Assembly: GCF_017565705.1 (NCBI RefSeq)
Contig: NZ_JAGDYL010000001.1
Span: 186,001 to 250,000 of the forward strand
Length of the DNA stretch: 64,000 bases
From: Leucobacter ruminantium
GTDB taxonomy: Bacteria; Actinomycetota; Actinomycetes; Actinomycetales; Microbacteriaceae
Direction: 5' to 3'
A program made the position numbers and the translations under genes. Positions 40,510 to 48,434 of the stretch are shown piece after piece. Below the pieces are notes generated by a model. The model was given only the letters and a program-made list of their open reading frames with translations, ran no database searches and had not been told where the DNA came from. How positions within the stretch are numbered: the stretch's first letter is position 1; each line of letters opens with the position of its first letter.

Positions 40510-41985
40510 TCAGAACAGGTTCGGGTTGGAGTCGAAGTTGAGGTGCTTCGTCTCGGTGAACTCGAGCAGTCCCTCGATGCCCTGCTGGCGCCCGATGCCG
40601 GAGCGCTTGAAGCCCCCGACCTCGGTCTCGCCGTAGAAGTGGTGGTAAGTGTTGATCCAGATCGTGCCCGACTCGATCGCGCGCCCCATCCGCCAGGTGC
40701 GGTTGAGGTCGTTCGTCCACAGGCCGCAGGCGAGGCCGAACTCCGACGAGTTGGCGATCGCGATCGCCTCATCCTCGTCGGCGAACGGCTGCACCGCCAG
40801 CACGGGGCCGAAGACCTCCTCGGCGACCAGCCGCGACGTACTCGGCAGATCGGCGACGATCGTGGGTCGCACGAAGTGGCCGTTCGCGTGCGCGCCGCTC
40901 TCCATGGCCTCGCCTCCGGCGATGATCGTGCCCTCGCTGCGGCCGATCTCGATGTAGTCGAGCACCGTGCGCTTCTGCTCCGCCGAGACGACCGGTCCCA
41001 TCTCCGATGAGGGATCGAGGCCGTCGCCGACCCGCATGGCCTCGGCCCGCTCGGCGAGGCGCCCGACGAACTCATCCTTGATCGACTCCTCGACGAGCAG
41101 GCGGCTTCCCGCCGTGCAGATCTGCCCCGCCGCCGAGAAGATCGCGTTCTCGGCGCCGGCAAGCGCCTTCTCCATGTCAGCGTCCGCGAAGACGATGTTC
41201 GGCGACTTGCCACCGAGTTCGAGCGATACCCGCTTCAGACCGTCCGCCGCGCTCTTCATGACGTTGATGCCCGTCGAGGAGTCACCGGTGAAGGCGATCA
41301 TGTCGACGTCGGGATGGGTCACGAGGCGGTCGCCGACGGTGCCGCCCGGGCCCACCACGACGGCGGCGATGTCGGCGGGCAGGTCCTCGTGGTCGAGCAG
41401 CGACATCGCGGCGGCGACGATCGCCGGGGTGAGGCTCGCGGGCTTCACGACGACGGCATTGCCCGCGGCGAGCGCGGGGGCCACGGCGCGGATGGTGAGG
41501 TTCAGCGGGTAGTTCCAGGGCGTGATGGCCGCGATGACGCCGACGGGCTCGCGCAGCACGACGCCGTGCACGCCCTCCTTCAGCGCGATGGAGCGGCCGT
41601 AGATGGCGCGCGCGAGACCCGCGTTGTACTCGATCATGCTGATGCTGCTCGCGACTTCGCCGCGCGCCTGGCCGAGTGTCTTGCCCTGCTCTCGGGTGAG
41701 GAGTTCGGCGAGCCACTCGCTGTTCTCCCGCATGCGCGCGGCCCAGCGGAAGAGCACTCGGGCGCGGAGGGCGCCGTCGTTGCGCCACGGCGATCGCCGC
41801 ACGCGTGCGGCCGCACGATCGATGGCGTCGTCGACGTCCGATATCCCGGAGGTCGCGACGGTCGCGACGAGCTCGCCGGTTGCAGGGTCGTACGACTCCA
41901 GCTCACCGGCCGTGCCGAGCACCAGCGGGTGCGTTGCCGGGCTGATCTTGACGACGTTCCAGGAGCTTCTTCCCGTGGCGGCCAT
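40510..41985 (-). CDS. Aldehyde dehydrogenase (NAD(P)+)
   Basis: A 491-residue ALDH superfamily enzyme. Motifs: TPWNYPLNL and VVVKPASLTP, IAFTGDSSTG (cofactor loop), LELGGKSPNIV (general base Glu), GQICTAGSRLLVEESI (nucleophile Cys), EEVFGPVLAV and the C-terminal GGFKRSGIGRQQGIEGLLEFTETKHL. The pattern resembles betaine/succinate-semialdehyde or hydroxymuconic-semialdehyde dehydrogenases; substrate unknown. It is divergent from the tautomerase-isochorismatase operon across a 220-bp region with regulatory palindromes, so the two are probably co-regulated. Confidence 0.93.
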   Translation of the reverse strand: MAATGRSSWNVVKISPATHPLVLGTAGELESYDPATGELVATVATSGISDVDDAIDRAAARVRRSPWRNDGALRARVLFRWAARMRENSEWLAELLTREQGKTLGQARGEVASSISMIEYNAGLARAIYGRSIALKEGVHGVVLREPVGVIAAITPWNYPLNLTIRAVAPALAAGNAVVVKPASLTPAIVAAAMSLLDHEDLPADIAAVVVGPGGTVGDRLVTHPDVDMIAFTGDSSTGINVMKSAADGLKRVSLELGGKSPNIVFADADMEKALAGAENAIFSAAGQICTAGSRLLVEESIKDEFVGRLAERAEAMRVGDGLDPSSEMGPVVSAEQKRTVLDYIEIGRSEGTIIAGGEAMESGAHANGHFVRPTIVADLPSTSRLVAEEVFGPVLAVQPFADEDEAIAIANSSEFGLACGLWTNDLNRTWRMGRAIESGTIWINTYHHFYGETEVGGFKRSGIGRQQGIEGLLEFTETKHLNFDSNPNLF

Positions 41986-42031
41986 TTCTCACTCTCCATT
42001 GAATCTCTCGCACGTCTCCGCCGGTCGCGGT

Positions 42032-42081
42032 GGGGGAAAATCCCCCTTCCCACTGGACTGACATGTGATAAGTTGATGACA
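42032..42081. promoter_or_regulatory. control region between ALDH and the catabolic operon
   Basis: Holds a hairpin GGGGGA-AAA-TCCCCC (42032-42046) and the imperfect repeat TGACATGTGATAAGTTGATGACA (42059-42081), whose TGACA/ATGTGA half-sites recur upstream of other genes in the region (49.6, 53.8, 54.9 and 62.6 kb). Candidate GntR/FadR-family operator. Confidence 0.4.
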
Positions 42082-42206
42082 ACAGCAATCGTCCAATGAC
42101 CCGTACACGGATGTCAAGCGCAGGAGCTGACACCGGGAGCCGCCGAGAGCGGCCGGGCGGGGCGGATGCCGTCGGCCACATGAACACCACCAATGGAGGA
42201 GGAACC

Positions 42207-42401
42207 ATGCCATTCGTCCAAGTACACATCTGGGAAGGGCGCACGGTCGACCAGAAGCGGAAGCTCGCCAAGGCGATCACCGATGCCATGGTCGAGCACG
42301 TCGACGCCGATCCGACCGGCCTGCACGTCGCGATCGCGGAGTACCCGCGCGAGAGCTGGGCGCGGAACGGCGTACTCGGAGTGGATCGGAAGGACGTATG
42401 A
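42207..42401 (+). CDS. 4-oxalocrotonate tautomerase family protein
   Basis: A 64-residue tautomerase; after Met removal the N-terminal Pro1 is the catalytic base, with Arg11 next in line (PFVQVHIWEGRTVDQKRKLAKAI). GGAGGAGG precedes this ATG by about 6 nt, which decides the start over longer in-frame frames. 4-OT proteins isomerise enol/keto forms of ring-cleavage products, fitting a catabolic operon. Its TGA overlaps the next ATG (ATGA). Confidence 0.9.
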   Translation: MPFVQVHIWEGRTVDQKRKLAKAITDAMVEHVDADPTGLHVAIAEYPRESWARNGVLGVDRKDV

Positions 42402-43393
42402 ACGCCGAAGCACTCTCAGGTATCGCCGCGGGCTCAGCCGCCCTGCTCGTCATCGACCCGCAGAACGCGTTCGTGCACCCCGAGGGCACGCTCGGCCTCT
42501 CCGGCGTCGACATCGCGCCCGCGCAGGCGGCGATGCTGTCAATCCGCCGCCTCGCGGAGCAGTTCAAGGCCGCGGGCCTCCCGGTGATCTGGACCCAGCA
42601 GGTGCACCTCGAGAAAGACGCGTCGCGCGAGCGCAAGGTGCTCGCCTCGCACACCTCGAAGCGCAAGCGCGTCTCGGCGCTCTCGGGCACCTGGGACGCT
42701 GAGTTCGTGGACGAGGTCGCCGACCTGGTCGACGACCCGACCTACGTGATCGTGAAGCACCGCTTCGGCGGCTTCTACGAGACCCGCCTCGACGAGTTGC
42801 TGCGCATGCTCGGCACCCAGACCATCTTCATCACCGGCGTCACCGCCAACGCCTGCGTCGAGACCACCATCCGAGAGGCATATCTGCGGGATTACGACGT
42901 CGTCGCGGTGCTCGACGGCATCGCCGCCGTTCGACCCGAGTGGACGCAGACCGCACATGAGGTGTGGTCGCACTACCTCGGCGTCACCGCCTCGGAGGAC
43001 GACGTGTCGACGTGGCTCGAAGAGCAGCAGAAGCCATCGGTCGGCGCACTGCACCACATCCAGCTCGAGGTCGGTGACATTCAGGCATCGGAGGACTTCT
43101 ACGTCGGCGTGCTCGGATTCACCGTGCGCAAACGCGAAGCCTTCCGCGACGGGCGCCCCTTCTTCAACACGCACCAGGGCCTCGGCCTCGTGCAAGCTGC
43201 GGGCGAGCTCGCGCAGGAGGGTCGCACACTCGGCCACTTCTGCTTCCCTGCGCAGGGCGTCGATGAGATCGCCGCGCGCGCGGAGGCCGCAGGTCATCGC
43301 ATCGTGCGGGGCCCCGGCCCCGGCCCCTACGGCCACACGGTCTACATCGCCGATCCCGACGGCAACGAGGTCGAGCTCTTCGACCAGAAATGA
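42398..43393 (+). CDS. isochorismatase-type hydrolase fused to a VOC domain
   Basis: A 331-residue two-domain protein. Residues 1-205 are a cysteine hydrolase of the isochorismatase/N-carbamoylsarcosine amidase group with the triad Asp20 (LLVIDPQNAF), Lys120 (VIVKHRFGGF) and Cys153 (GVTANACVETT). From about 217 a VOC module follows: GALHHIQLEVGDIQASEDFYVGVLGF, ending in DPDGNEVELFDQK, with His and Glu metal positions. The fusion is unusual; it suggests a single active unit hydrolysing an amide and then rearranging the product (inference). Sits in the same operon as 4-OT and the enolase-superfamily gene. Confidence 0.87.
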   Translation: MNAEALSGIAAGSAALLVIDPQNAFVHPEGTLGLSGVDIAPAQAAMLSIRRLAEQFKAAGLPVIWTQQVHLEKDASRERKVLASHTSKRKRVSALSGTWDAEFVDEVADLVDDPTYVIVKHRFGGFYETRLDELLRMLGTQTIFITGVTANACVETTIREAYLRDYDVVAVLDGIAAVRPEWTQTAHEVWSHYLGVTASEDDVSTWLEEQQKPSVGALHHIQLEVGDIQASEDFYVGVLGFTVRKREAFRDGRPFFNTHQGLGLVQAAGELAQEGRTLGHFCFPAQGVDEIAARAEAAGHRIVRGPGPGPYGHTVYIADPDGNEVELFDQK

Positions 43394-43442
43394 CCCGAGC
43401 GGTCACCGCAACTCCACGTCCTCCGACCCGAAAGTCCTCAAC

Positions 43443-44597
43443 ATGCACATCGCAGACATCAAAGTGCACCTCGTAGCACTCCCCGCCCGGCGCGACCACA
43501 ACTGGGCCTCCAAGATGGCCACCCCCATCGGTCACCACGCCATCATCGAGATCACGACCGACGACGGCATCGTCGGCTGGGGCGAATCGCCGGCAGGAGC
43601 CACCTGGGGCGGGTCGCACGGGAAGTACTTCGGCGAATCGCCCGAGACGGTGCAGGTCGTCATCGAGACCCTGCTGAAGCCCGTGCTGATCGGCGCCGAT
43701 CCCACCCAGATCTCCCTGATCCACGCGGCGATGGACAAGCAGGTCAAGGGCAACGTCTACGCCAAGGCCGCCATCGACATCGCCTGCTACGACATCACCG
43801 GCAAGGCGCTCGGCGTCCCCGTCAGCACCCTGCTGGGCGGCGCGCACCGCGATTCCATCGAGGTCGCCCACTCGCTCGGCATCATGGAGCTCGAGCGCTG
43901 CTACGAGGAGGCCGAGCAGGCCGTCGCCGAGGGCGCGCTCACGATCAAGTGCAAGACCGGCCTCGACGCGGAGCGCGACGTCACCCTGGTGCGCGAGCTG
44001 CGCAGCCGCCTCGGCTCCGGTGTCAAGATCCGCGTCGACGGCAACGAAGGCTACGCGAGCGTCGCCGAGGCGGTGCGGGTGACCCGGGAGCAGGAGAAGT
44101 ACGACATCCTCCTCTGCGAGGAGCCGGTCGTCGGCGCCGTCGGCCTGAGCCGCGTCGCCGACCGCATCGACTCTCCCGTCATGGCCGACGAGTCGGCCTG
44201 GAACACCTACGACGTGCTCGAGCTCTACCGCCTCAACGCGGCCGCCTGCATCTCGCTGTACGTGACCAAGCCCGGCGGCCTCTACCACGCCCGCCGCCTC
44301 GGGTCCCTCGTCGAAGAGCTCGACATGTACAACGACATCGGCGGTTCGATCGAGACCGGCATCGGCAACGCGGCCAACCTGCACCTCGGCGCCGCCGTGC
44401 GCACGGCCACCCTGCCGAGCGTCTGCCCCGTCTCGCAGCCCGCGGGCTCCGGCGGCCCCGAGGTCGCCGGCGTGTACTACCTCGACGACCTGGTCACCGA
44501 GGGCTTCCGCTTCGAAGAGGGCCGCGTCCACGTGCCCTCCGGCCCCGGCCTCGGCATCGAGGTGGACCGCGAGAAGATCGAACGGTACTCGGTATGA
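43443..44597 (+). CDS. enolase-superfamily enzyme (MLE/NSAR-type)
   Basis: A 384-residue mandelate racemase/muconate lactonising enzyme family member. The barrel has the KxK pair Lys169 and Lys171 (TIKCKTG), metal ligands Asp199 (VDGNEGY), Glu226 (CEEP) and Asp249 (ADES), and Lys276 (VTKPGG) on the opposite face, the MLE-subgroup arrangement shared by muconate cycloisomerases, N-succinylamino acid racemases and dipeptide epimerases. A hydantoinase and amidase nearby favour an N-substituted amino acid racemase, but cycloisomerisation cannot be excluded. Coupled to the next gene by ATGA overlap. Confidence 0.88.
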   Translation: MHIADIKVHLVALPARRDHNWASKMATPIGHHAIIEITTDDGIVGWGESPAGATWGGSHGKYFGESPETVQVVIETLLKPVLIGADPTQISLIHAAMDKQVKGNVYAKAAIDIACYDITGKALGVPVSTLLGGAHRDSIEVAHSLGIMELERCYEEAEQAVAEGALTIKCKTGLDAERDVTLVRELRSRLGSGVKIRVDGNEGYASVAEAVRVTREQEKYDILLCEEPVVGAVGLSRVADRIDSPVMADESAWNTYDVLELYRLNAAACISLYVTKPGGLYHARRLGSLVEELDMYNDIGGSIETGIGNAANLHLGAAVRTATLPSVCPVSQPAGSGGPEVAGVYYLDDLVTEGFRFEEGRVHVPSGPGLGIEVDREKIERYSV

Positions 44598-45661
44598 CGA
44601 TCGCAGTGCTCGGGGCTGGGGCCGGCGGGCTCGCGGCGGCCGTCGAGCTGACCCTCGCGGGTCACGAGGTACGGCTCTGGAACCGCAACCCCGCCCGGCT
44701 CGAGCCCCATCGAGCCGAGGGCATCCGGCACCGGGGAGTGCTCGGCGAGGGCGCCCTCCCGCCGGCCGGCGGCTTCACCAGCGACCTGGCCGAGGCCATC
44801 GCCGGCGTCGACGCCGTCGTGGTCTGCCTGCCGTCGGCCGTGCACCCGGCGCTCTTCGCCGATCTCGCCGAGCTCCGCTGCGCCGCCCCGATCGTGCTGA
44901 ACCCCGGCCACACGGGCGGGGCGCTCCATCTGCGGCAGGTGTTCGCCGCGGCCGGGGCTCCCCTGCCGCCCGTCGCCGAGTTCTCCACGCTCACCTACGT
45001 CGGTCGCGTCTACGACGGCGTGGCGGACATCACCGGTCGGGCCGGGCAGGTGCGCGTCGGCGCCCTGCCCGGCGGCCGGGCCGCCCTCGACTGGGCGGTG
45101 CGCCTCTTCCCCGGCGCGAGCCCGGTGCCCGACGTGCTCGCCTCGAGCCTCTCGAACGTCAACCTCGTGCTCCACCCGCCGGGGGCGATCCTCGGCGCGT
45201 CCTGGGTCGAGGCGACGGGCGGCGCCTTCACCTTCTACGTCGAGGGCATGACCCCGGGCGTCGCCCGGGTGCTCGAGCGGCTCGACGCGGAGCGCCTGGC
45301 GGTCGCCCGCGCCTTCGGGCACGAGCTGCCCTCCCTCATCGAGGAGATGTCGGCCGTCGGCACAGTGGACGCCGACGCGGCGAAGCGGGGCGACACCCTC
45401 GCCGCGATCCGCGGCGGGGCGGCGAACGCCACGATCCCCGCGCCCGACTCGCTCGAGCACCGCTACTACCGCGAGGACTTCGCCTTCGGCGTGCTCCCCT
45501 TCATCGCGCTCGCCGACGTCGCCGGCGAGCAGGTGCCCGTCGCCCGATCCCTCTTCGCGATCGCCTCCGCGCTGGTTCCCGGCGACCTGCACGGCCTGAG
45601 CGCCGAACGGCTCGGAGTCGCCGGCCTCTCGCGGGACGAACTGACCGCCAGCGTCCGGTAA
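44594..45661 (+). CDS. octopine/nopaline-dehydrogenase-type oxidoreductase
   Basis: A 355-residue NAD(P)-dependent enzyme. An N-terminal Rossmann fold (TIAVLGAGAGGLAAAVELTLAGHEVRLWNRN, VVVCLPSAVHP) is followed by the all-helical opine-dehydrogenase domain (SNVNLVLHPPGAILGASWVE with the catalytic HP pair, LERLDAERLAVARAFGHELPSLIEEM). Opine dehydrogenases form or oxidise secondary amines between amino acids and 2-oxo acids. In this cluster a catabolic direction is plausible. ATG overlaps the upstream stop. Confidence 0.83.
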   Translation: MTIAVLGAGAGGLAAAVELTLAGHEVRLWNRNPARLEPHRAEGIRHRGVLGEGALPPAGGFTSDLAEAIAGVDAVVVCLPSAVHPALFADLAELRCAAPIVLNPGHTGGALHLRQVFAAAGAPLPPVAEFSTLTYVGRVYDGVADITGRAGQVRVGALPGGRAALDWAVRLFPGASPVPDVLASSLSNVNLVLHPPGAILGASWVEATGGAFTFYVEGMTPGVARVLERLDAERLAVARAFGHELPSLIEEMSAVGTVDADAAKRGDTLAAIRGGAANATIPAPDSLEHRYYREDFAFGVLPFIALADVAGEQVPVARSLFAIASALVPGDLHGLSAERLGVAGLSRDELTASVR

Positions 45662-45695
45662 CCGACCGGCGCGCGACCGTTTAAGGACACAGACT

Positions 45696-46583
45696 ATGGA
45701 CTTCTCCCACCTCACGATCGCCGTCGTCGGCGGCGATGAGCGCGAGCAGGAGATCGCGCGGCTCGCCGCGACGACCGGGGCGACGGTGAAGGCGTACGGC
45801 TTCCCCTGGCCCGACGAGGGCGTGCCCGGCGTCGAGCTCTCGGCCACGCCCGAGGAGGCGCTCGCCGGCGCGAACTACGCGCTGTTCCCGATCCCCGGTC
45901 AGGCGAAGGACGGCACGCTCTTCGCCCCCGAGTCGCCGGCGCCGATCCTGCCGAACCGCGAACTGCTCGAGGGCATGGCCCCGGGCGGCGCCATCATCCT
46001 CGGCTGGGCCAACGAGATGCTGCAGGACGCGGCGAAGGATCTCGGCCTGTCGATCAGCGAGTACGAATGGGACGTCGAGCTCATGCTGCTGCGCGCCCCG
46101 GCGATCGTCGAGGGCGCCCTGCAGCGGGCCATCGCGAACTCACGGGTCACGATCCACAACACCGACGTGCTCGTGGTCGGTCACGGCAACATCGGCCGGA
46201 TCCTCGCCCGAACGCTCGTGCTGCTCGGCGCGCGCGTGCACCTGGCGGCCCGCAACCCCGTGCAGCGCGCCGACGCCCTGTCGGCGGGCTGCATCCCCGT
46301 GCCGCTCGAGGACATCCGCGAGGTCGCGCCGAAGGTCGGCATGGTGTTCTCCACCGTGCCCGCCGCGGTGGTCGACGCGGAGACCCTCGCGCTGCTGCCG
46401 CCGCACTCGCTCGTCATGGATCTCTCCGCCCCTCCCGGCGGCATCGACCTCGCCGCGGCCGAAGAGCTCGGACACACCGCGCTCTGGGCCCGCGGGCTCG
46501 GGCGCCGCGCCCCCATCACGGTCGGCGCCAGCCAGTGGAGCGGCATCGCGAAGCGCATCGCAGACATGGAGGAAGCACGATGA
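45696..46583 (+). CDS. DpaA-like (dipicolinate synthase subunit A-type) dehydrogenase
   Basis: A 295-residue protein resembling subunit A of dipicolinate synthase: an N-terminal domain (TIAVVGGDEREQEIARLAATTGATVKAYGFPWP), then a NAD-binding domain with NTDVLVVGHGNIGRILARTLVLLGARVHLAARNPVQRADAL and VFSTVPAAVVDAETLALLPPHSLVMDLSAPPGG. Dipicolinate is a spore component, and nothing here suggests sporulation, so the protein probably acts on another cyclic or imino substrate, or as a dehydrogenase partner of the opine enzyme. AAGGACA precedes the ATG. Its stop overlaps the hydantoinase start. Confidence 0.8.
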   Translation: MDFSHLTIAVVGGDEREQEIARLAATTGATVKAYGFPWPDEGVPGVELSATPEEALAGANYALFPIPGQAKDGTLFAPESPAPILPNRELLEGMAPGGAIILGWANEMLQDAAKDLGLSISEYEWDVELMLLRAPAIVEGALQRAIANSRVTIHNTDVLVVGHGNIGRILARTLVLLGARVHLAARNPVQRADALSAGCIPVPLEDIREVAPKVGMVFSTVPAAVVDAETLALLPPHSLVMDLSAPPGGIDLAAAEELGHTALWARGLGRRAPITVGASQWSGIAKRIADMEEAR

Positions 46584-47962
46584 ACGTCGATCTGATCATC
46601 AGGAATGCCAGGCTCGTCGACCACTCGGGCGAGCAGCACGGATCGATCGCGATCGCGAACGGCCGCATCGTCGCGATCGGGGCCGACGAAACGATGCCCG
46701 ACGCCGAACGCGTCATCGACGCGGGAGGCAAGGTGGTCATGCCCGGCGTGATCGACCCCCACTGCCATCTGGGCGTCGACTACGACTACGACGAGGACAT
46801 GCGCACGGAGACCGCCGCGGCCGCCCGCGGAGGCGTGACCACCATCCTGCTCTTCGCGCGCAGCATGAACGGACCCTACGTGCCGTTCTACCGCGAGCGC
46901 CGCGCGCGCGGGGAGGCGGCCTCGGTCATCGACTTCGGCTTCCACTTCGGCATCCAGCGCGAGGAGCATCTCGATGAGATCGACGACATCGTCGAGCACA
47001 CGGGCGTGCAGTCGTTCAAGTGCCACATGGGCTACGAGCCCGGCAACTCGATCGGCATCAACTCCTCGCCCGACAGCTGGGTGTTCGCGGCGATGCAGAA
47101 GGCGGCGAAGCTGCCCCGCGGCGTCGTGTCGGTGCACTGCGAGAACACCGACCTCGTCGGCCTCCTGAAGAAGCAGATGATCGCCACGGGCCGGGAAGAC
47201 CTCGCGGCATACACCGAGTCCCGCCCCGTCTACGTCGAGGAGGAGGCGATCGCCCGCATGATCCGCTTCTCCGAGGTCACCGGCTGCCCGCTCTACGTCG
47301 TGCACACCACCGCCGCGAACGGGCCGCGCATGGCCGCGGAGGCTCGGAATCGCGGCGTCGATGTGACGATCGAGACCTGCCCCCACTACCTCACCCGCAC
47401 CGCCTACGACGAGGACCTCGGCCCCACCGCCCGCATCTCTCCGCCGCTGCGCGACCGGGAGCAGCTCGAAGGGCTGTGGGAGGGCATGCTGAACGGTCAG
47501 ATCGGCACGCTCGGCACCGACCACGTGCCGTTCCGAAAGAACGGCGGGCCGGTCTGGACGGAGAAGCCGGGCGTCGTGAGCTTCGCGTGGGAGCTGCCCC
47601 TCATGCTGCACTTCGCGGTGAACGAGCGGGGCATGTCGCTGTCGCGCCTGTCGGAGCTGAACGCCGCGAACCCGGCCAAGCAGTTCGGCCTGTTCCCCCA
47701 GAAGGGATCGCTGAGCGTCGGGGCTGACGCCGACCTCGTGCTGATCGACCTCGACCTCGAGCAGGAGGTGACGCACGAGAGCGGCAAGGGCACCTGCCTC
47801 TACGAGGGCTGGAAACTGCGCGGCTGGCCCGTGCTCACGCTGTCCCGCGGCGAGGTCGTCTTCGACGCGGACGAGCCGGCCTCCGAACCGAAGTACGGTC
47901 GGGGACAGTGCGTCACCGTGCCGGACGCCGAGCGCGAGGCGCGCCTGGCCGCCGCCGGTTGA
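46580..47962 (+). CDS. hydantoinase/dihydropyrimidinase-type amidohydrolase
   Basis: A 460-residue cyclic amidohydrolase. The zinc site reads DPHCHLG (His61, His63), carboxylated Lys147 in QSFKCHMGYE, VSVHCENTDL, YVVHTTAANGPRMAAEARNRG and GTDHVPFRK (Asp). It opens a cyclic amide ring (hydantoin, dihydropyrimidine or allantoin-like). ATGA overlap with the DpaA-like gene; the operon ends here in a cluster of repeats. The TGA stop (AAAGGT-TGA context) lies in the left arm of the first repeat. Confidence 0.9.
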   Translation: MNVDLIIRNARLVDHSGEQHGSIAIANGRIVAIGADETMPDAERVIDAGGKVVMPGVIDPHCHLGVDYDYDEDMRTETAAAARGGVTTILLFARSMNGPYVPFYRERRARGEAASVIDFGFHFGIQREEHLDEIDDIVEHTGVQSFKCHMGYEPGNSIGINSSPDSWVFAAMQKAAKLPRGVVSVHCENTDLVGLLKKQMIATGREDLAAYTESRPVYVEEEAIARMIRFSEVTGCPLYVVHTTAANGPRMAAEARNRGVDVTIETCPHYLTRTAYDEDLGPTARISPPLRDREQLEGLWEGMLNGQIGTLGTDHVPFRKNGGPVWTEKPGVVSFAWELPLMLHFAVNERGMSLSRLSELNAANPAKQFGLFPQKGSLSVGADADLVLIDLDLEQEVTHESGKGTCLYEGWKLRGWPVLTLSRGEVVFDADEPASEPKYGRGQCVTVPDAEREARLAAAG

Positions 47963-48434
47963 GCGCAGCTCACTTCGCTGGTTGAGCGAGGAGCGAAGCG
48001 ACGAGTCGAAACCGAGGAGCACGCCACCGACGGTCTCGACTCGGCTCCGGCCCGCTCAACCAGCGGGAGGGGTTCGTCTCGTGGCTCCACTTACCCAACC
48101 AGCGGGCGATTCGCGCTTGACAGGCATCAGTCGCGGCGCACACTCATCGAAGAGGGTGCCGAGGGTCCGAAGGGGTGGAGTCGAAGAGAGCGCGCAGCGC
48201 GGTTGAGCGGGGATCCGGTGGTTTCGACTCGCTCCGCTCGCTCAACCGGCGGAAATGCGTCGACACCACCCGCTGGTTGAGCGAGGAGCCTGCGACGAGT
48301 CGAAGCCGAGGAGCGAGCCGTCGACGGTTTCGACTCGGCTCCGCCTCGCTCAACCAGCGGGACGGGTTCGACTCGCGGCTTCGCTCCTCGCTCAGCACGG
48401 TGTTCGCTCCGCTCGCGAGACCGACGGCGTGCGC
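47957..48434. repeat. array of inverted-repeat elements between convergent genes
   Basis: No gene. At least three complete elements (about 47979-48064, 48199-48250, 48269-48360) and a fragment (48365-48393). Each has arms of the GGTTGAGCG...GAGTCGAAACC / GGTTTCGACTCG...CGCTCAACC type around variable centres. Not CRISPR: spacing and repeat lengths vary and the units are themselves inverted repeats. Sequence between 48080 and 48198 is unstructured. Confidence 0.8.

Noticed and set aside
47957-48400. CRISPR array
   Set aside because: Units are inverted repeats with variable spacing and length; no constant repeat with unique spacers and no cas genes.
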